A stretch of 55,468 nucleotides of DNA, from NCBI GenBank assembly GCA_035551475.1, contig DASZMX010000004.1, positions 1 through 55,468 on the forward strand, given 5' to 3'. The translations under genes and the position numbers were made by a program. Below the pieces are notes generated by a model. That model saw only the letters and a list, made by a program, of their open reading frames with translations. It was not told where the DNA came from and made no database searches. Every line of letters begins with the position of its first letter. Within the stretch, counting starts at the first letter, position 1. This document shows, piece after piece, positions 1 through 7,917 of the stretch. Source of the stretch: DASZMX01 sp035551475 (GTDB lineage: Bacteria > Verrucomicrobiota > Verrucomicrobiia > Limisphaerales > Palsa-1400).

Positions 1-12
1 TACTCGCTGCAC

Positions 13-1470
13 ATGGGCGCGACGGCGGTGCGATTTAATCCGAGCCGCGCCGCAGACTTGCAGAACCTGATTGCGCGCCTCGCGCCGGCGCTGGAAAATT
101 CGAACACGATCTCCAAGCAGAATCGCCGCGGTTTGGCGGAGATCAGGCGCCTGGCCGAGGCCGCGCTGGCCGCGCCCACCTCCGTAGCGCGCGATGAAAA
201 AGTCCTCAGCCTCCTCGAGGTCACCCTGGCCATCGACAACCTGGACCGGCCCACCATTCCCCGCCATTTCGATGGTTTCATGACGCCGGTGGCCTTGCTG
301 CAATTCCATCGGCCAATCGGAATTGGAGAGAAACCGGCGGCCAATCTGCAACCGGGACCGTCTCCAGATTTAAGCCGGCACGATCCCGAGCCTTCGACTT
401 TCTGGCGGCGCCCGGCGCGCATCGCGGACGAGAATCTGGCCATCGGCTTCGACCGTCCCGCCTTGCCGGATTTCACGAATACCGTCTGCCATTATGCGGC
501 GCCCAAGGAAAGCAGCGGGATGAATCCGGGATTTGAGGTCGATTGCGGCGGCGCAAGAGTCAAGTGGAAATTCGGCGAGGTTTCCTCCGAGCCGTTGGCG
601 GCGCGGATTTTTTGGGCGCTCGGCTTTCACGCCGACCCGACCGATTTCGTGGACGGGTTGAAAATCGCGTATGACCGCCGGATTTTCACGCAGTTTAATT
701 CGCGCCGGCCGGTGTCCACGAAGTTCACGGCTTTGTGGGTGATACCGGTAGGTTCGATGAATTTGCAGCGGTTCCACGATCCGTTTGCGTGCGTAAAGTC
801 GGCGGAGCTCCGCAATGGCGCCCGGTGGAGCGGGGCGGAATTGAAGCAACATTTGCTGCAAGGAACCAATTTCCTGCCGGAAGTGGAGGCGCAGATTGAT
901 CATCTCGTGATGGTTCCCGCGAATGTGCAGGTCAAGGAGGCGCGCGGCAAAAGCATCGGCCCGTGGGATTACGGGCAGCTCGATCACGCGGACCTGCGCG
1001 AGTTGCGCGGGGCGGGGTTGCTGGCGGCGTGGCTGGGTTTTTTCGACACGCGTTTTGACAACACAAAGCTTCGTCTGGCTGGCCCCAAATCGAATCCGCG
1101 CCTGGAACATTATTTTTCCGATCTGGGCGGCGGTTTGGGCCGAACCACCGGGCTCATCTCCTGGCATGGCGAAGATGTGAACGCCTTTCCGTGGACCTTC
1201 ACGGCGCCTCCGCTCGATCAAGGAAAAGGTCATTTGGCGCGCCCGCTGCGGATCGTCGGTTATACACCCGTGGTGCGAACGGCGGCGTTCGCAGCCATGA
1301 CCATTGACGACGCCCGGTGGATGGCGCGGCTCATTGGACAACTAACGGAGAGCCAAATCACCGCCGCCCTTGTGGCTTCCGGGTACGACGCGCCGACCGT
1401 AAGCTTGTACACTCGGAAACTTATCTCGCGACGCGACCGAATGATGAAGGACCTGCGGGTCGAACCGTAA
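13..1470 (+). CDS. Unknown protein with kinase-like (HipA/CotH-type) motif pattern, possibly 5'-truncated
   Basis: Long open frame of 485 codons ending in TAA. The frame stays open to base 1 and no ribosome-binding site precedes this ATG, so the true start may lie outside the window. I do not recognise a named family. The middle reads GGARVKWKFGEVSSEPLAAR (about 179-198), an acceptor-like lysine (K184 or K186) followed by E193. Later come WLGFFDTRFDNTKLRL (about 340-355) and YFSDLGGGLG (about 367-376). Lysine, glutamate, a D-x4-N loop and a later DLG in this order resemble atypical kinase folds such as HipA or CotH. That is inference from motif order only. No signal peptide or membrane segment is visible. 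It ends 6 bp from the convergent pseudopilin gene. Confidence 0.7.
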   Translation: MGATAVRFNPSRAADLQNLIARLAPALENSNTISKQNRRGLAEIRRLAEAALAAPTSVARDEKVLSLLEVTLAIDNLDRPTIPRHFDGFMTPVALLQFHRPIGIGEKPAANLQPGPSPDLSRHDPEPSTFWRRPARIADENLAIGFDRPALPDFTNTVCHYAAPKESSGMNPGFEVDCGGARVKWKFGEVSSEPLAARIFWALGFHADPTDFVDGLKIAYDRRIFTQFNSRRPVSTKFTALWVIPVGSMNLQRFHDPFACVKSAELRNGARWSGAELKQHLLQGTNFLPEVEAQIDHLVMVPANVQVKEARGKSIGPWDYGQLDHADLRELRGAGLLAAWLGFFDTRFDNTKLRLAGPKSNPRLEHYFSDLGGGLGRTTGLISWHGEDVNAFPWTFTAPPLDQGKGHLARPLRIVGYTPVVRTAAFAAMTIDDARWMARLIGQLTESQITAALVASGYDAPTVSLYTRKLISRRDRMMKDLRVEP

Positions 1471-1476
1471 TGATGC

Positions 1477-2349
1477 TTAACGAAGCATCGTGGCGTGTGT
1501 GCGAAACCATTCCACGTCGCTGCCGATCTTCGTATTTTTCACATCGAGGAAAGTGTTCTTCCATTGATGAATTTGTGCATGGCCATCGGCGAAGGTCAGG
1601 GCGCTAGCTCGTCCGTGGTTCGCCGCGGGGCGGTCGCCAATGCTGCTGCCGTCGGCCACAACCAGCAGGAAGCCGTCGTTGAGGGTTTGTGGATTTTCGT
1701 CGGTATAAACAAAGGTGTTGGCCGAGGCCATCTTTCCGAAGTCGGTGGACTTGCGGAAAATCGAATAATGATAATCCACCTCGCCGGCGTGCGAATTCGC
1801 CTCGTAATGCGTCGTGCCGACGAAGCCATTGGCGGAGCAGGAGCGGACGCGCGGCTTGGTGGCGTCATCTGGATCCATTTGCCGGTCGGACGGACATTTA
1901 TAAACGTCCGGGCTTTTGGTGTACATGCCGATCGAGCCCGTCAGCGTGCCGGTCGCAATGGGATCGGTGATCGCGCTGGTCACGCCGAGGAGCCAAGTGT
2001 TGGTTTCGCAGCCTTTGGGCGCGGCGGGGCCGGGGTTGTTTCCGGCAATGGTTCGAAACGACCCGGCCACCCACACAGGCTCGCTCGGGGACACGCCAAT
2101 GATGCCCGTGTCATTTAACGGATGCCCGGCGTTTCCCGGGAAAAAATCGGCATTGTCGCTCGCATACAACAGGGCGGCCAATTGCAACTGTCTCATATTG
2201 CCGAGGCATTTGGTGCCCTGAGCGCGCTCTTTAGCTTTGGCCAGGGCGGGCAGAAGCATGCCCGCGAGAATGGCGATGATGGCAATGACCACCAGCAATT
2301 CGATTAACGTGAAACCGCGCCGGATTTTCGAGGCTTGAATCGTTTGCAT
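1477..2349 (-). CDS. Type II secretion/pseudopilin-like protein, H-x9-DG type (locus 1)
   Basis: 290 residues. A short basic leader leads into the prepilin peptidase site RRGFTLIELL (G12/F13, E17 at mature +5) and a hydrophobic helix VVIAIIAILAGMLLPALA. After PilD-type cleavage the protein would be N-methylated and assembled or membrane-held. The C-terminus carries H-GRASALTFA-DG, the H-x9-DG signature of the large verrucomicrobial/planctomycete pseudopilin families. The globular part has a single-copy fold with paired cysteines. It lies 90 bp downstream of the carbohydrate-binding gene on the same strand and is a clear paralogue of the gene at 49046-49936, which has the same partner. No pilus assembly ATPase or peptidase is in the window. 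Role inferred: surface presentation or secretion of the partner protein. Family call firm, role uncertain. Confidence 0.9.
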   Translation of the reverse strand: MQTIQASKIRRGFTLIELLVVIAIIAILAGMLLPALAKAKERAQGTKCLGNMRQLQLAALLYASDNADFFPGNAGHPLNDTGIIGVSPSEPVWVAGSFRTIAGNNPGPAAPKGCETNTWLLGVTSAITDPIATGTLTGSIGMYTKSPDVYKCPSDRQMDPDDATKPRVRSCSANGFVGTTHYEANSHAGEVDYHYSIFRKSTDFGKMASANTFVYTDENPQTLNDGFLLVVADGSSIGDRPAANHGRASALTFADGHAQIHQWKNTFLDVKNTKIGSDVEWFRTHATMLR

Positions 2350-2378
2350 ACTAGCTCTTCAACATTTCAAAAGTGAAC

Positions 2379-2406
2379 CCAGCCGCCGGCTCGCGCCGGC
2401 GGCTGG
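2379..2406 (-). terminator. Intercistronic GC hairpin between carbohydrate-binding gene and pseudopilin (locus 1)
   Basis: Perfect 12-bp inverted repeat CCAGCCGCCGGC / GCCGGCGGCTGG. On the minus-strand transcript the loop is GCGA, a GNRA tetraloop. It begins about 33 nt after the upstream stop codon and ends about 29 nt before the pseudopilin start. Only a short T-rich stretch follows (TTCACTTTTG), so it could be an attenuator, a weak terminator or a 3'-end stabiliser. The same hairpin core occurs at the same place in the paralogous operon (48992-49021). Confidence 0.6.
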
Positions 2407-2439
2407 ACCCCGTTACTCACTCCTCGTGCACACCACACC

Positions 2440-5406
2440 TCACTGAACCTGCACGCGGTAGAACTTGGTCGTGCTCCCCGTGACGCTGTCGTTCTGGCTT
2501 TGCGTCGAGCCATTGCCGCCATGCAGGCCGCCCACGGGCGTCCACGCGCTGTCGGACAATGTGTTTTTGGATTGCACTTGATAGCTGTATCCCGTCTGCG
2601 TCGGGAACGAGATCGTGATGGTCGAGCCGGCGACTGCCGCCGTGAGCGTCGGGCTGGGCGTCGTGGCGATGAGCATCAGGAAGTTCACATTGACTTCCGG
2701 CTGGCCGTTGACCGGCGTGCCCGAAAGGCGCAGCGTCGTCTGGGAGCCGTCGAGATAAACTTTCGCCGGATTGCCGCTGGCGTCCAGGAGCGAAGCCCAT
2801 TCCCAACTCGTCCAACCAATCGGCGGAATATAGAATGTGCCCAGCAGGGAAGTGGTTTGATTGGTGTTGCCATAACCGCTGGTCACGAGGGAAAGCTGCG
2901 CCTCGGTGGGCGTCTGGCCTTCCGCGAAACGTCCCACAACGTTGTAGGTCCCGGCGGGATAATGGCGCGTATAGTTGGCCCACGAGCCGCCGCCGAAGAA
3001 GCCAATGTTATAATCGGTCGCGCCGGTAAACTGATCGCGCTTGCCATCGCTGGCCACATCGCCCGTGCCGGTGGGAATCCCGGGGGCGGGCCGATAGTTA
3101 TAACCGCTGGCGTTGGCATCGGATTCCACGAAGTCCACGCCGGAAACGCCATGCTGCCCGTTATAGGAATCGACTTGCGGGTTATCGAAGAACGATCCGC
3201 CGTTATAGTCATAATCCTCCGCTTCCCATTGATAATTCGTCGAAGCGAACGTGCCAAAGCTATTGGTGGAGGAAGTCGTGCCGGCGGTGTCGGTGAGAGT
3301 GATGATGGCCGTGTGGAATTGATTCAACGCCACCGGATAGGAGATAAACCAGGAAGATGGCGAACCGGTCGCGGTAAAGCCGTGCACGACTTTGCCGTCC
3401 AGGTTCAACGTGATGTTGTTCGTCGTCAGGCCCGCCGAGGACTTGGCCGTGAACGTCAATTGATTGGTGTACTGGAACAAGCTCGAGCCGTCCGGCGCGA
3501 ACCCGGTGACAAACGGCGGCGTCTTCACGGTCAAGTCCGCTGGCAACAGCATGAAGTAGTTCTGATTGTGGCCGCCGCCGTCGATGGTGACGCGCAAGGT
3601 TTGCTGGCCGCCGCCGGTGAATTGCGCCAGCGTCGTGCCGCTCACGATGACTGGAGCCCAGCCGTATTTTTGCCAGTCGCCTGTGGGAGCCGCGGCGTAG
3701 GTTCCGAGTTTGGTGACGGTCTGATTGCCGACCGTAGGATCGCTGGTGACGAGTGAAACGCTGCCGGCGTCAGCCACGGTGCTGCTATTGTCGCCGCGCG
3801 CATAGCGGACATAAATATTGTAAACGCCCGCAGGATAGTGCCGGGTGTAGTCGCCCCAATTGCCGCCCGAGGTGAAGCCCACGTCATAATCCTGGAAGCC
3901 GAGGTGCGTCTGGCGGGGAATGTCGCCGGCGTTCTCGGTGTTCAATTGAAACCCGTCTTCCGCGCCGCCGCGATAAGCGGAGCTGTGGACGTTGTTGATG
4001 CAGGAAAAGTCCACGCCTTCGGTGGCGCCGGCGCCGGCATAGGCGTTGGTCTGCGGATTGTCGTAGAACAAGCCGTTGTCGTGATTGTAATCCTCGGCCT
4101 CGAAGGTGTAACCGGGCGTGATGGTGTCGAAGGTCAACGTGGTGACGGCCGGGTTGCCGCTGAGGTCAAACACCTGGATGTTGGCCTTGTAAACGGTGTT
4201 GCTGGCGAGCGGAGCGCTCACGAGCCAGGCATTGGCGTTGCCGCTCACGGTGAGGCCGGAGCCGGGCATCAGCACCGAGACGGAGCCTTGGCCTGCCAGG
4301 TTGGTCCCAGTCAATTGCACGGTGATGTCGCTCTGGCTGATCGGGTCGGGCGAGGTCGCGGTGAACGTCAGGCTGTTGGTCGGCTGGAATTGCACCGTGC
4401 CGTTCGGATAAATATTGGTGATCACGACGGTGGAGCCGGAGGCCGAACTGGTGTCGGCCGGGATCAGCATGTAGAAGTTGGCGTTGTAGCTGCCGCCGTC
4501 GGTGGAGATGCGAAGCGTGGCCTGGCCGCCATCGGTGGTCAACTGGGCGAGCGAGCCGTCGGAGCCTTTGGCGGGCACCCAGCTATAGGCTTGCCAGCCG
4601 CCGATGTTCGGAACGGAAAAGGTAAAGGGGCCGCTGCCGGAGATGCTGGCATTGCCGGCTGTGACGGAAACGCTGGCGCTATCGCTGGCCTGCCCGCCGC
4701 CGTCGGAGCCGCGCATATAAATGTTATACGTACCCGCCGGATATATGCGGGTGTAGCTGCCAAAATCACCGCCGTCGGTGAAGCCGACGTCGTAATCCGT
4801 GTTGGTGGTGCCGATGTATTGCACGCGCGGAATGTCGCTGGCGCCTTCAGTCGATAGGCCAAGGGGGCGATACGCAGCGCCGCCGTTGGAATTCTCGTAG
4901 TCCACGCCTTCGACCGAGCTCAGGCCCTTGTAGCCATTGGTCTGCGGATCGGGAATGAAGCTGCCGCCGTTGAAATCAAAGTCCTCGGCCTCGAACGTGT
5001 AGGACGGCGTGATGGTGTCAAATGAAACCGAGGCGTTGGCGGTGGCGCCGGTGGCGTCGGTCACCTGGATCACCGCCGAATAAAGGGTGTTGGCGGCCAG
5101 CGGCGCCGTGATGGTTTCGCTGGTGGACGAGCCGGTGGCAGTCAGGCCGTGGGTCAAGGTCAGTGTCCGGAGAAAGGCGGTATGCCCGATTTTTCCGCCA
5201 GTCAACTGCACGGAGACATTGGTGATGGCGGAGGTTCCGCTGGCCAGGAAGGACAAATTGGCGGCCGGCTGAAATTGGTGGGCGCCGTTGGGAGTGAGGC
5301 CGGTGATGCTGGGGGCGGCGGTGGCGGCGAGGGTCGCAGCGAACAGGCCGGAGACGGCCCAAACGGCTGGGGTGAATCGCATATGGGGACGGTTTTTGTC
5401 TTTCAT
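2440..5406 (-). CDS. Secreted triple-repeat carbohydrate-binding (CBM6-like) protein (locus 1)
   Basis: 988 residues with an N-terminal signal peptide (hydrophobic AVWAVSGLFAATLAATAAP). M9 at base 5382 is an alternative start. Three tandem units follow. Each has an Ig/FN3-like part of about 100 residues opening with a G-x-x-P-x-G-x-x-x-F-Q motif. Each then has a CBM6/CBM35-like beta-sandwich opening with EAED (about 139-142, 436-439 and 728-731) and containing YDVGF...YTRxYPAGxYNIY. A last module of about 70 residues (YSYQVQSKNTL to KFYRVQVQ) is shared with other secreted proteins here. No catalytic domain is recognised, so polysaccharide binding is the expected role, with no enzyme activity proposed. 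The start faces a promoter and operator array in the divergent region with the GH92 gene. Paralogue of 45951-48968. Confidence 0.88.
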   Translation of the reverse strand: MKDKNRPHMRFTPAVWAVSGLFAATLAATAAPSITGLTPNGAHQFQPAANLSFLASGTSAITNVSVQLTGGKIGHTAFLRTLTLTHGLTATGSSTSETITAPLAANTLYSAVIQVTDATGATANASVSFDTITPSYTFEAEDFDFNGGSFIPDPQTNGYKGLSSVEGVDYENSNGGAAYRPLGLSTEGASDIPRVQYIGTTNTDYDVGFTDGGDFGSYTRIYPAGTYNIYMRGSDGGGQASDSASVSVTAGNASISGSGPFTFSVPNIGGWQAYSWVPAKGSDGSLAQLTTDGGQATLRISTDGGSYNANFYMLIPADTSSASGSTVVITNIYPNGTVQFQPTNSLTFTATSPDPISQSDITVQLTGTNLAGQGSVSVLMPGSGLTVSGNANAWLVSAPLASNTVYKANIQVFDLSGNPAVTTLTFDTITPGYTFEAEDYNHDNGLFYDNPQTNAYAGAGATEGVDFSCINNVHSSAYRGGAEDGFQLNTENAGDIPRQTHLGFQDYDVGFTSGGNWGDYTRHYPAGVYNIYVRYARGDNSSTVADAGSVSLVTSDPTVGNQTVTKLGTYAAAPTGDWQKYGWAPVIVSGTTLAQFTGGGQQTLRVTIDGGGHNQNYFMLLPADLTVKTPPFVTGFAPDGSSLFQYTNQLTFTAKSSAGLTTNNITLNLDGKVVHGFTATGSPSSWFISYPVALNQFHTAIITLTDTAGTTSSTNSFGTFASTNYQWEAEDYDYNGGSFFDNPQVDSYNGQHGVSGVDFVESDANASGYNYRPAPGIPTGTGDVASDGKRDQFTGATDYNIGFFGGGSWANYTRHYPAGTYNVVGRFAEGQTPTEAQLSLVTSGYGNTNQTTSLLGTFYIPPIGWTSWEWASLLDASGNPAKVYLDGSQTTLRLSGTPVNGQPEVNVNFLMLIATTPSPTLTAAVAGSTITISFPTQTGYSYQVQSKNTLSDSAWTPVGGLHGGNGSTQSQNDSVTGSTTKFYRVQVQ

Positions 5407-5437
5407 TTCTTAAATGAGGTTAAAGTGCTGTGCAGGC

Positions 5438-5443
5438 AACATA
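5438..5443 (-). promoter_or_regulatory. Predicted -10 box of the locus 1 carbohydrate-binding gene
   Basis: TATGTT on the minus strand, 31 nt upstream of the start codon. Its first base is exactly 38 bp from the first base of TGGCA in the nearest operator copy. The paralogous locus has TATGGT at exactly the same 38-bp offset, and both are followed by CACAGCACT about 5-7 nt downstream. No -35 TTGACA-like box is present, as expected for an activator-dependent promoter. Confidence 0.5.
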
Positions 5444-5475
5444 GATGAATCCAGTGGCGCCGACGCTGGTCTGCC

Positions 5476-5561
5476 ATGCCAAAGTGAGGGGGTAACTGTG
5501 CCAAATAGAAGACGTGCGGCGCGAAAAGGGGTTTTGGCACATTCGGCCCTTTTTTTGGCAC
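5476..5561. promoter_or_regulatory. Four-copy GTGCCAAA operator array, divergent promoter region of locus 1
   Basis: Copies on the + strand are ATGCCAAA (5476-5483), GTGCCAAA (5498-5505), TTTGGCAC (5533-5540) and TTTGGCAC (5554-5561). The first two are direct repeats 22 bp apart. The last two are in inverted orientation 21 bp apart. Two-turn direct-repeat spacing is typical of AraC-family binding sites. The array lies between the carbohydrate-binding gene (starts 5406, leftward) and the GH92 gene (starts 5615, rightward). The array at 45797-45882 has the same architecture and conserved flanks. The likely binder is the AraC-type response regulator at 40647-42026 (inference). Confidence 0.7.
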
Positions 5562-5614
5562 AATTGCCCCGCGACAACCCCTCGCCTATCCGAAAGACTC
5601 AACACCTGATAGCT

Positions 5615-7897
5615 ATGAAGTCAATCCTAGGAGTCACCTGCCCATCCCCCTTTCGGTCATTGCTGCTTGCCGTTTTATGGTTCGGTCTCGCTTCCCCCAC
5701 TGCGCGCGCGGAAGACCCGGTGGACGACGTGGATCCGACGATAGGCAACGTGCCGCAACTCCTGGAGCCGACGCGCCCGACGGTTTCCCTGCCCAACTCG
5801 ATGGTGCGCGTTTATCCGGTGCGCAAGGACGGGCTGGACGACCAGATTCATTCCTTTCCGCTCACGATTATTTCCCATCGCCTCGGGGAATTGTTCTGGC
5901 TCATGCCGGGCGACGGCAACAATACGGGGGCCTCCTGGAACCATCCTCGCGCGTACGACCAGGAAAAATCCACGCCGTATTATTACAGCGTCCGGCTGGA
6001 CGATTCGCTGATTCAAGTGGAATTCACCCCCACCGCGCGCTGCGGTTTTTTTCGGCTGAGTTTTCCCTCTGGCAAAACCGCGGCGATTTTGGCGAATCGG
6101 CAGGGCGGCGATTTGCGGGCCGACGGCGCGGGCTTCTCGGGCTTCGAAGAATTCAGCGGGATGAAGGCCTTTGTGTATGGTGAATTTCATCAGCCGGTCG
6201 CGTGGGAGCGTTTGTCCGAGGACGACAAAACGCGGCTGATCGCCACCGGCTCCGGGAATATGCTGGAGCTGCGTTATGGCGTTTCGTTCATCAGCGTGGA
6301 CCAGGCGCGGCGCAATCTGCGGGAGGAAATTGCCGGCTGGGATTTCGAGAGTGTCAAGCAGCATGCGCGCGCGCGCTGGAATGAAGCGCTGGGCCAGATC
6401 CAAGTGGAGGGCGGTTCGCCGGAGCAACGGCGGACGTTTTACACGGCGCTCTATCGGTGCTACGAGCGGATGGTCAATATCACCGAGGACAATCAATATT
6501 ACAGCGCCTACGACCACCAGGTGCACCGGGACCCGCGGCCCTTTTATGTTGACAACTGGATTTGGGACACCCATCGCGCGTTGGAGCCGCTGCAAACCTT
6601 GCTCAACCCCGAGATGGAAGCGGACAAAATCCAATCTTACGCGCGCATGTATCAGCAAAGCGGCTGGCTGCCCTCCTTCGCCGTGCTGTGGGGCAATCAT
6701 CCGTGCATGACCGGCAATCACGCCGCCGCCTGGTTCGCCGATGTCTGGTTCAAGGGCGTGCAGAACTTTGACTTGGAGACGGTTTATGCCGGGGCGCGCA
6801 AGAATTCGCTGGAACGGACGTTCCTGCCGTGGCGCTACGGGCCGAAGGGCGTTTTGGATGATTTTTATAATGAGCATGGCTACATGCCGGCCCTGCATCC
6901 GGGCGAAAAAGAAACCGTGAGCGAAGTGCATCCGTTCGAGCGCCGCCAGGCTGTGGCGGTCACGCTGGGGCATAGTTATGATGATTGGTGCACAGCGCAA
7001 TTGGCGCGGGCCCTGGGCAAGGAAGATGACTGCCGCCTCTTTCTCCAGCGCGCGGCCAATTACCGCAATGTCTATCGCCAGGACAAAGGTTTCGTCTGGC
7101 CCAAGGATGCCAGCGGCAATTGGATTGAGCCGTTTGATCCTAAGTTCTCGGGCGGCCCCGGCGGCCGGGATTACACCACGGAAAACAGCGCCTACACCTA
7201 TAACTGGGATGTGCCGCACGACCTGAAAGGGTTGATTGACTTGATGGGCGGACAAAAAGCCGCGGCCGATAAGCTCGACCAATTATTCCGCGTCGATTTG
7301 GAGCGGTCGAAGAGCGACTACTACGCCATGTTTCCTGATTCGACCGGGTTGGTCGGCCAATTCGTCATGGGCAATGAGCCCAGCCTTTCAATTCCTTATA
7401 TTTACAATCACGTGGGCGAGCCGTGGAAAACGCAGAAACGCGTGCGGCAATTGCTCGATGTCTGGTTTCCGGCCACGCACGGCGGCATTCCCGGCGACGA
7501 AGACGGCGGAGGGCTGTCCGCGTTCGTCGTTTTCTCGATGATGGGCTTTTATCCAGTGACCCCGGGCGTTCCCGCCTACGAACTGGGCAGCCCGGTGTTT
7601 GACCGGGTGTCGATCCGGCTGCACAACGGGAAGACCTTGCGGGTGGTGTCGCACAACAATTCGGTTGACAATAAATACGTGACGAGCGTGCGCCTGAATG
7701 GCGAAGCGCAGGACAAGGTGTGGTTTTCCCACAGCCAGGCTTGGGACGGGTTGACGATCGACCTGGCAATGTCCGACACGCCGAATTTGACGCTGGGCTC
7801 CCGTCCGAATTCACTCCCGCCCTCGAGCATGGCGCTTGACCCGCGGACGCTGCAGGAAACCGAGCCTAAAACGGCCATGACTCAGGGTTCGCATTAG
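5615..7897 (+). CDS. GH92 family exo-acting alpha-mannosidase
   Basis: About 760 residues from ATG 5615. The frame is open upstream, but an earlier start would run through the operator array and lose the signal peptide. The N-terminus (MKSILGVTCPSPFRSLLLAV, then ASPTARA) is a signal peptide, so the enzyme is periplasmic or secreted. GH92 landmarks: DPTIGNVPQL near the mature start, DNWIWDTHRALEPL, GNEPSLSIPYIYNH with E588 in the general-acid position, and GIPGDEDGGGLSAF with D628 and D630 as candidate catalytic bases. GH92 enzymes are calcium-dependent inverting alpha-mannosidases acting on N-glycan or yeast mannan ends. Linkage specificity cannot be read. The gene sits between the operator array and the sensor kinase 20 bp downstream, so enzyme and sensor are probably co-transcribed. 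Confidence 0.93.
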   Translation: MKSILGVTCPSPFRSLLLAVLWFGLASPTARAEDPVDDVDPTIGNVPQLLEPTRPTVSLPNSMVRVYPVRKDGLDDQIHSFPLTIISHRLGELFWLMPGDGNNTGASWNHPRAYDQEKSTPYYYSVRLDDSLIQVEFTPTARCGFFRLSFPSGKTAAILANRQGGDLRADGAGFSGFEEFSGMKAFVYGEFHQPVAWERLSEDDKTRLIATGSGNMLELRYGVSFISVDQARRNLREEIAGWDFESVKQHARARWNEALGQIQVEGGSPEQRRTFYTALYRCYERMVNITEDNQYYSAYDHQVHRDPRPFYVDNWIWDTHRALEPLQTLLNPEMEADKIQSYARMYQQSGWLPSFAVLWGNHPCMTGNHAAAWFADVWFKGVQNFDLETVYAGARKNSLERTFLPWRYGPKGVLDDFYNEHGYMPALHPGEKETVSEVHPFERRQAVAVTLGHSYDDWCTAQLARALGKEDDCRLFLQRAANYRNVYRQDKGFVWPKDASGNWIEPFDPKFSGGPGGRDYTTENSAYTYNWDVPHDLKGLIDLMGGQKAAADKLDQLFRVDLERSKSDYYAMFPDSTGLVGQFVMGNEPSLSIPYIYNHVGEPWKTQKRVRQLLDVWFPATHGGIPGDEDGGGLSAFVVFSMMGFYPVTPGVPAYELGSPVFDRVSIRLHNGKTLRVVSHNNSVDNKYVTSVRLNGEAQDKVWFSHSQAWDGLTIDLAMSDTPNLTLGSRPNSLPPSSMALDPRTLQETEPKTAMTQGSH

Positions 7898-7917
7898 TGT
7901 AGGCTGCCATCCTTGCG

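Noticed and set aside
5530..5575. Sigma-54 promoter reading of TTTGGCAC sites
   Set aside because: TGGCAC resembles the -24 element, but none of the sites has GC at the required distance for the -12 element, and the sites occur as ordered direct and inverted pairs.
5414..5614. N-terminal extension of the GH92 enzyme
   Set aside because: It would cross the operator array and place about 67 non-signal residues before a clean signal peptide.
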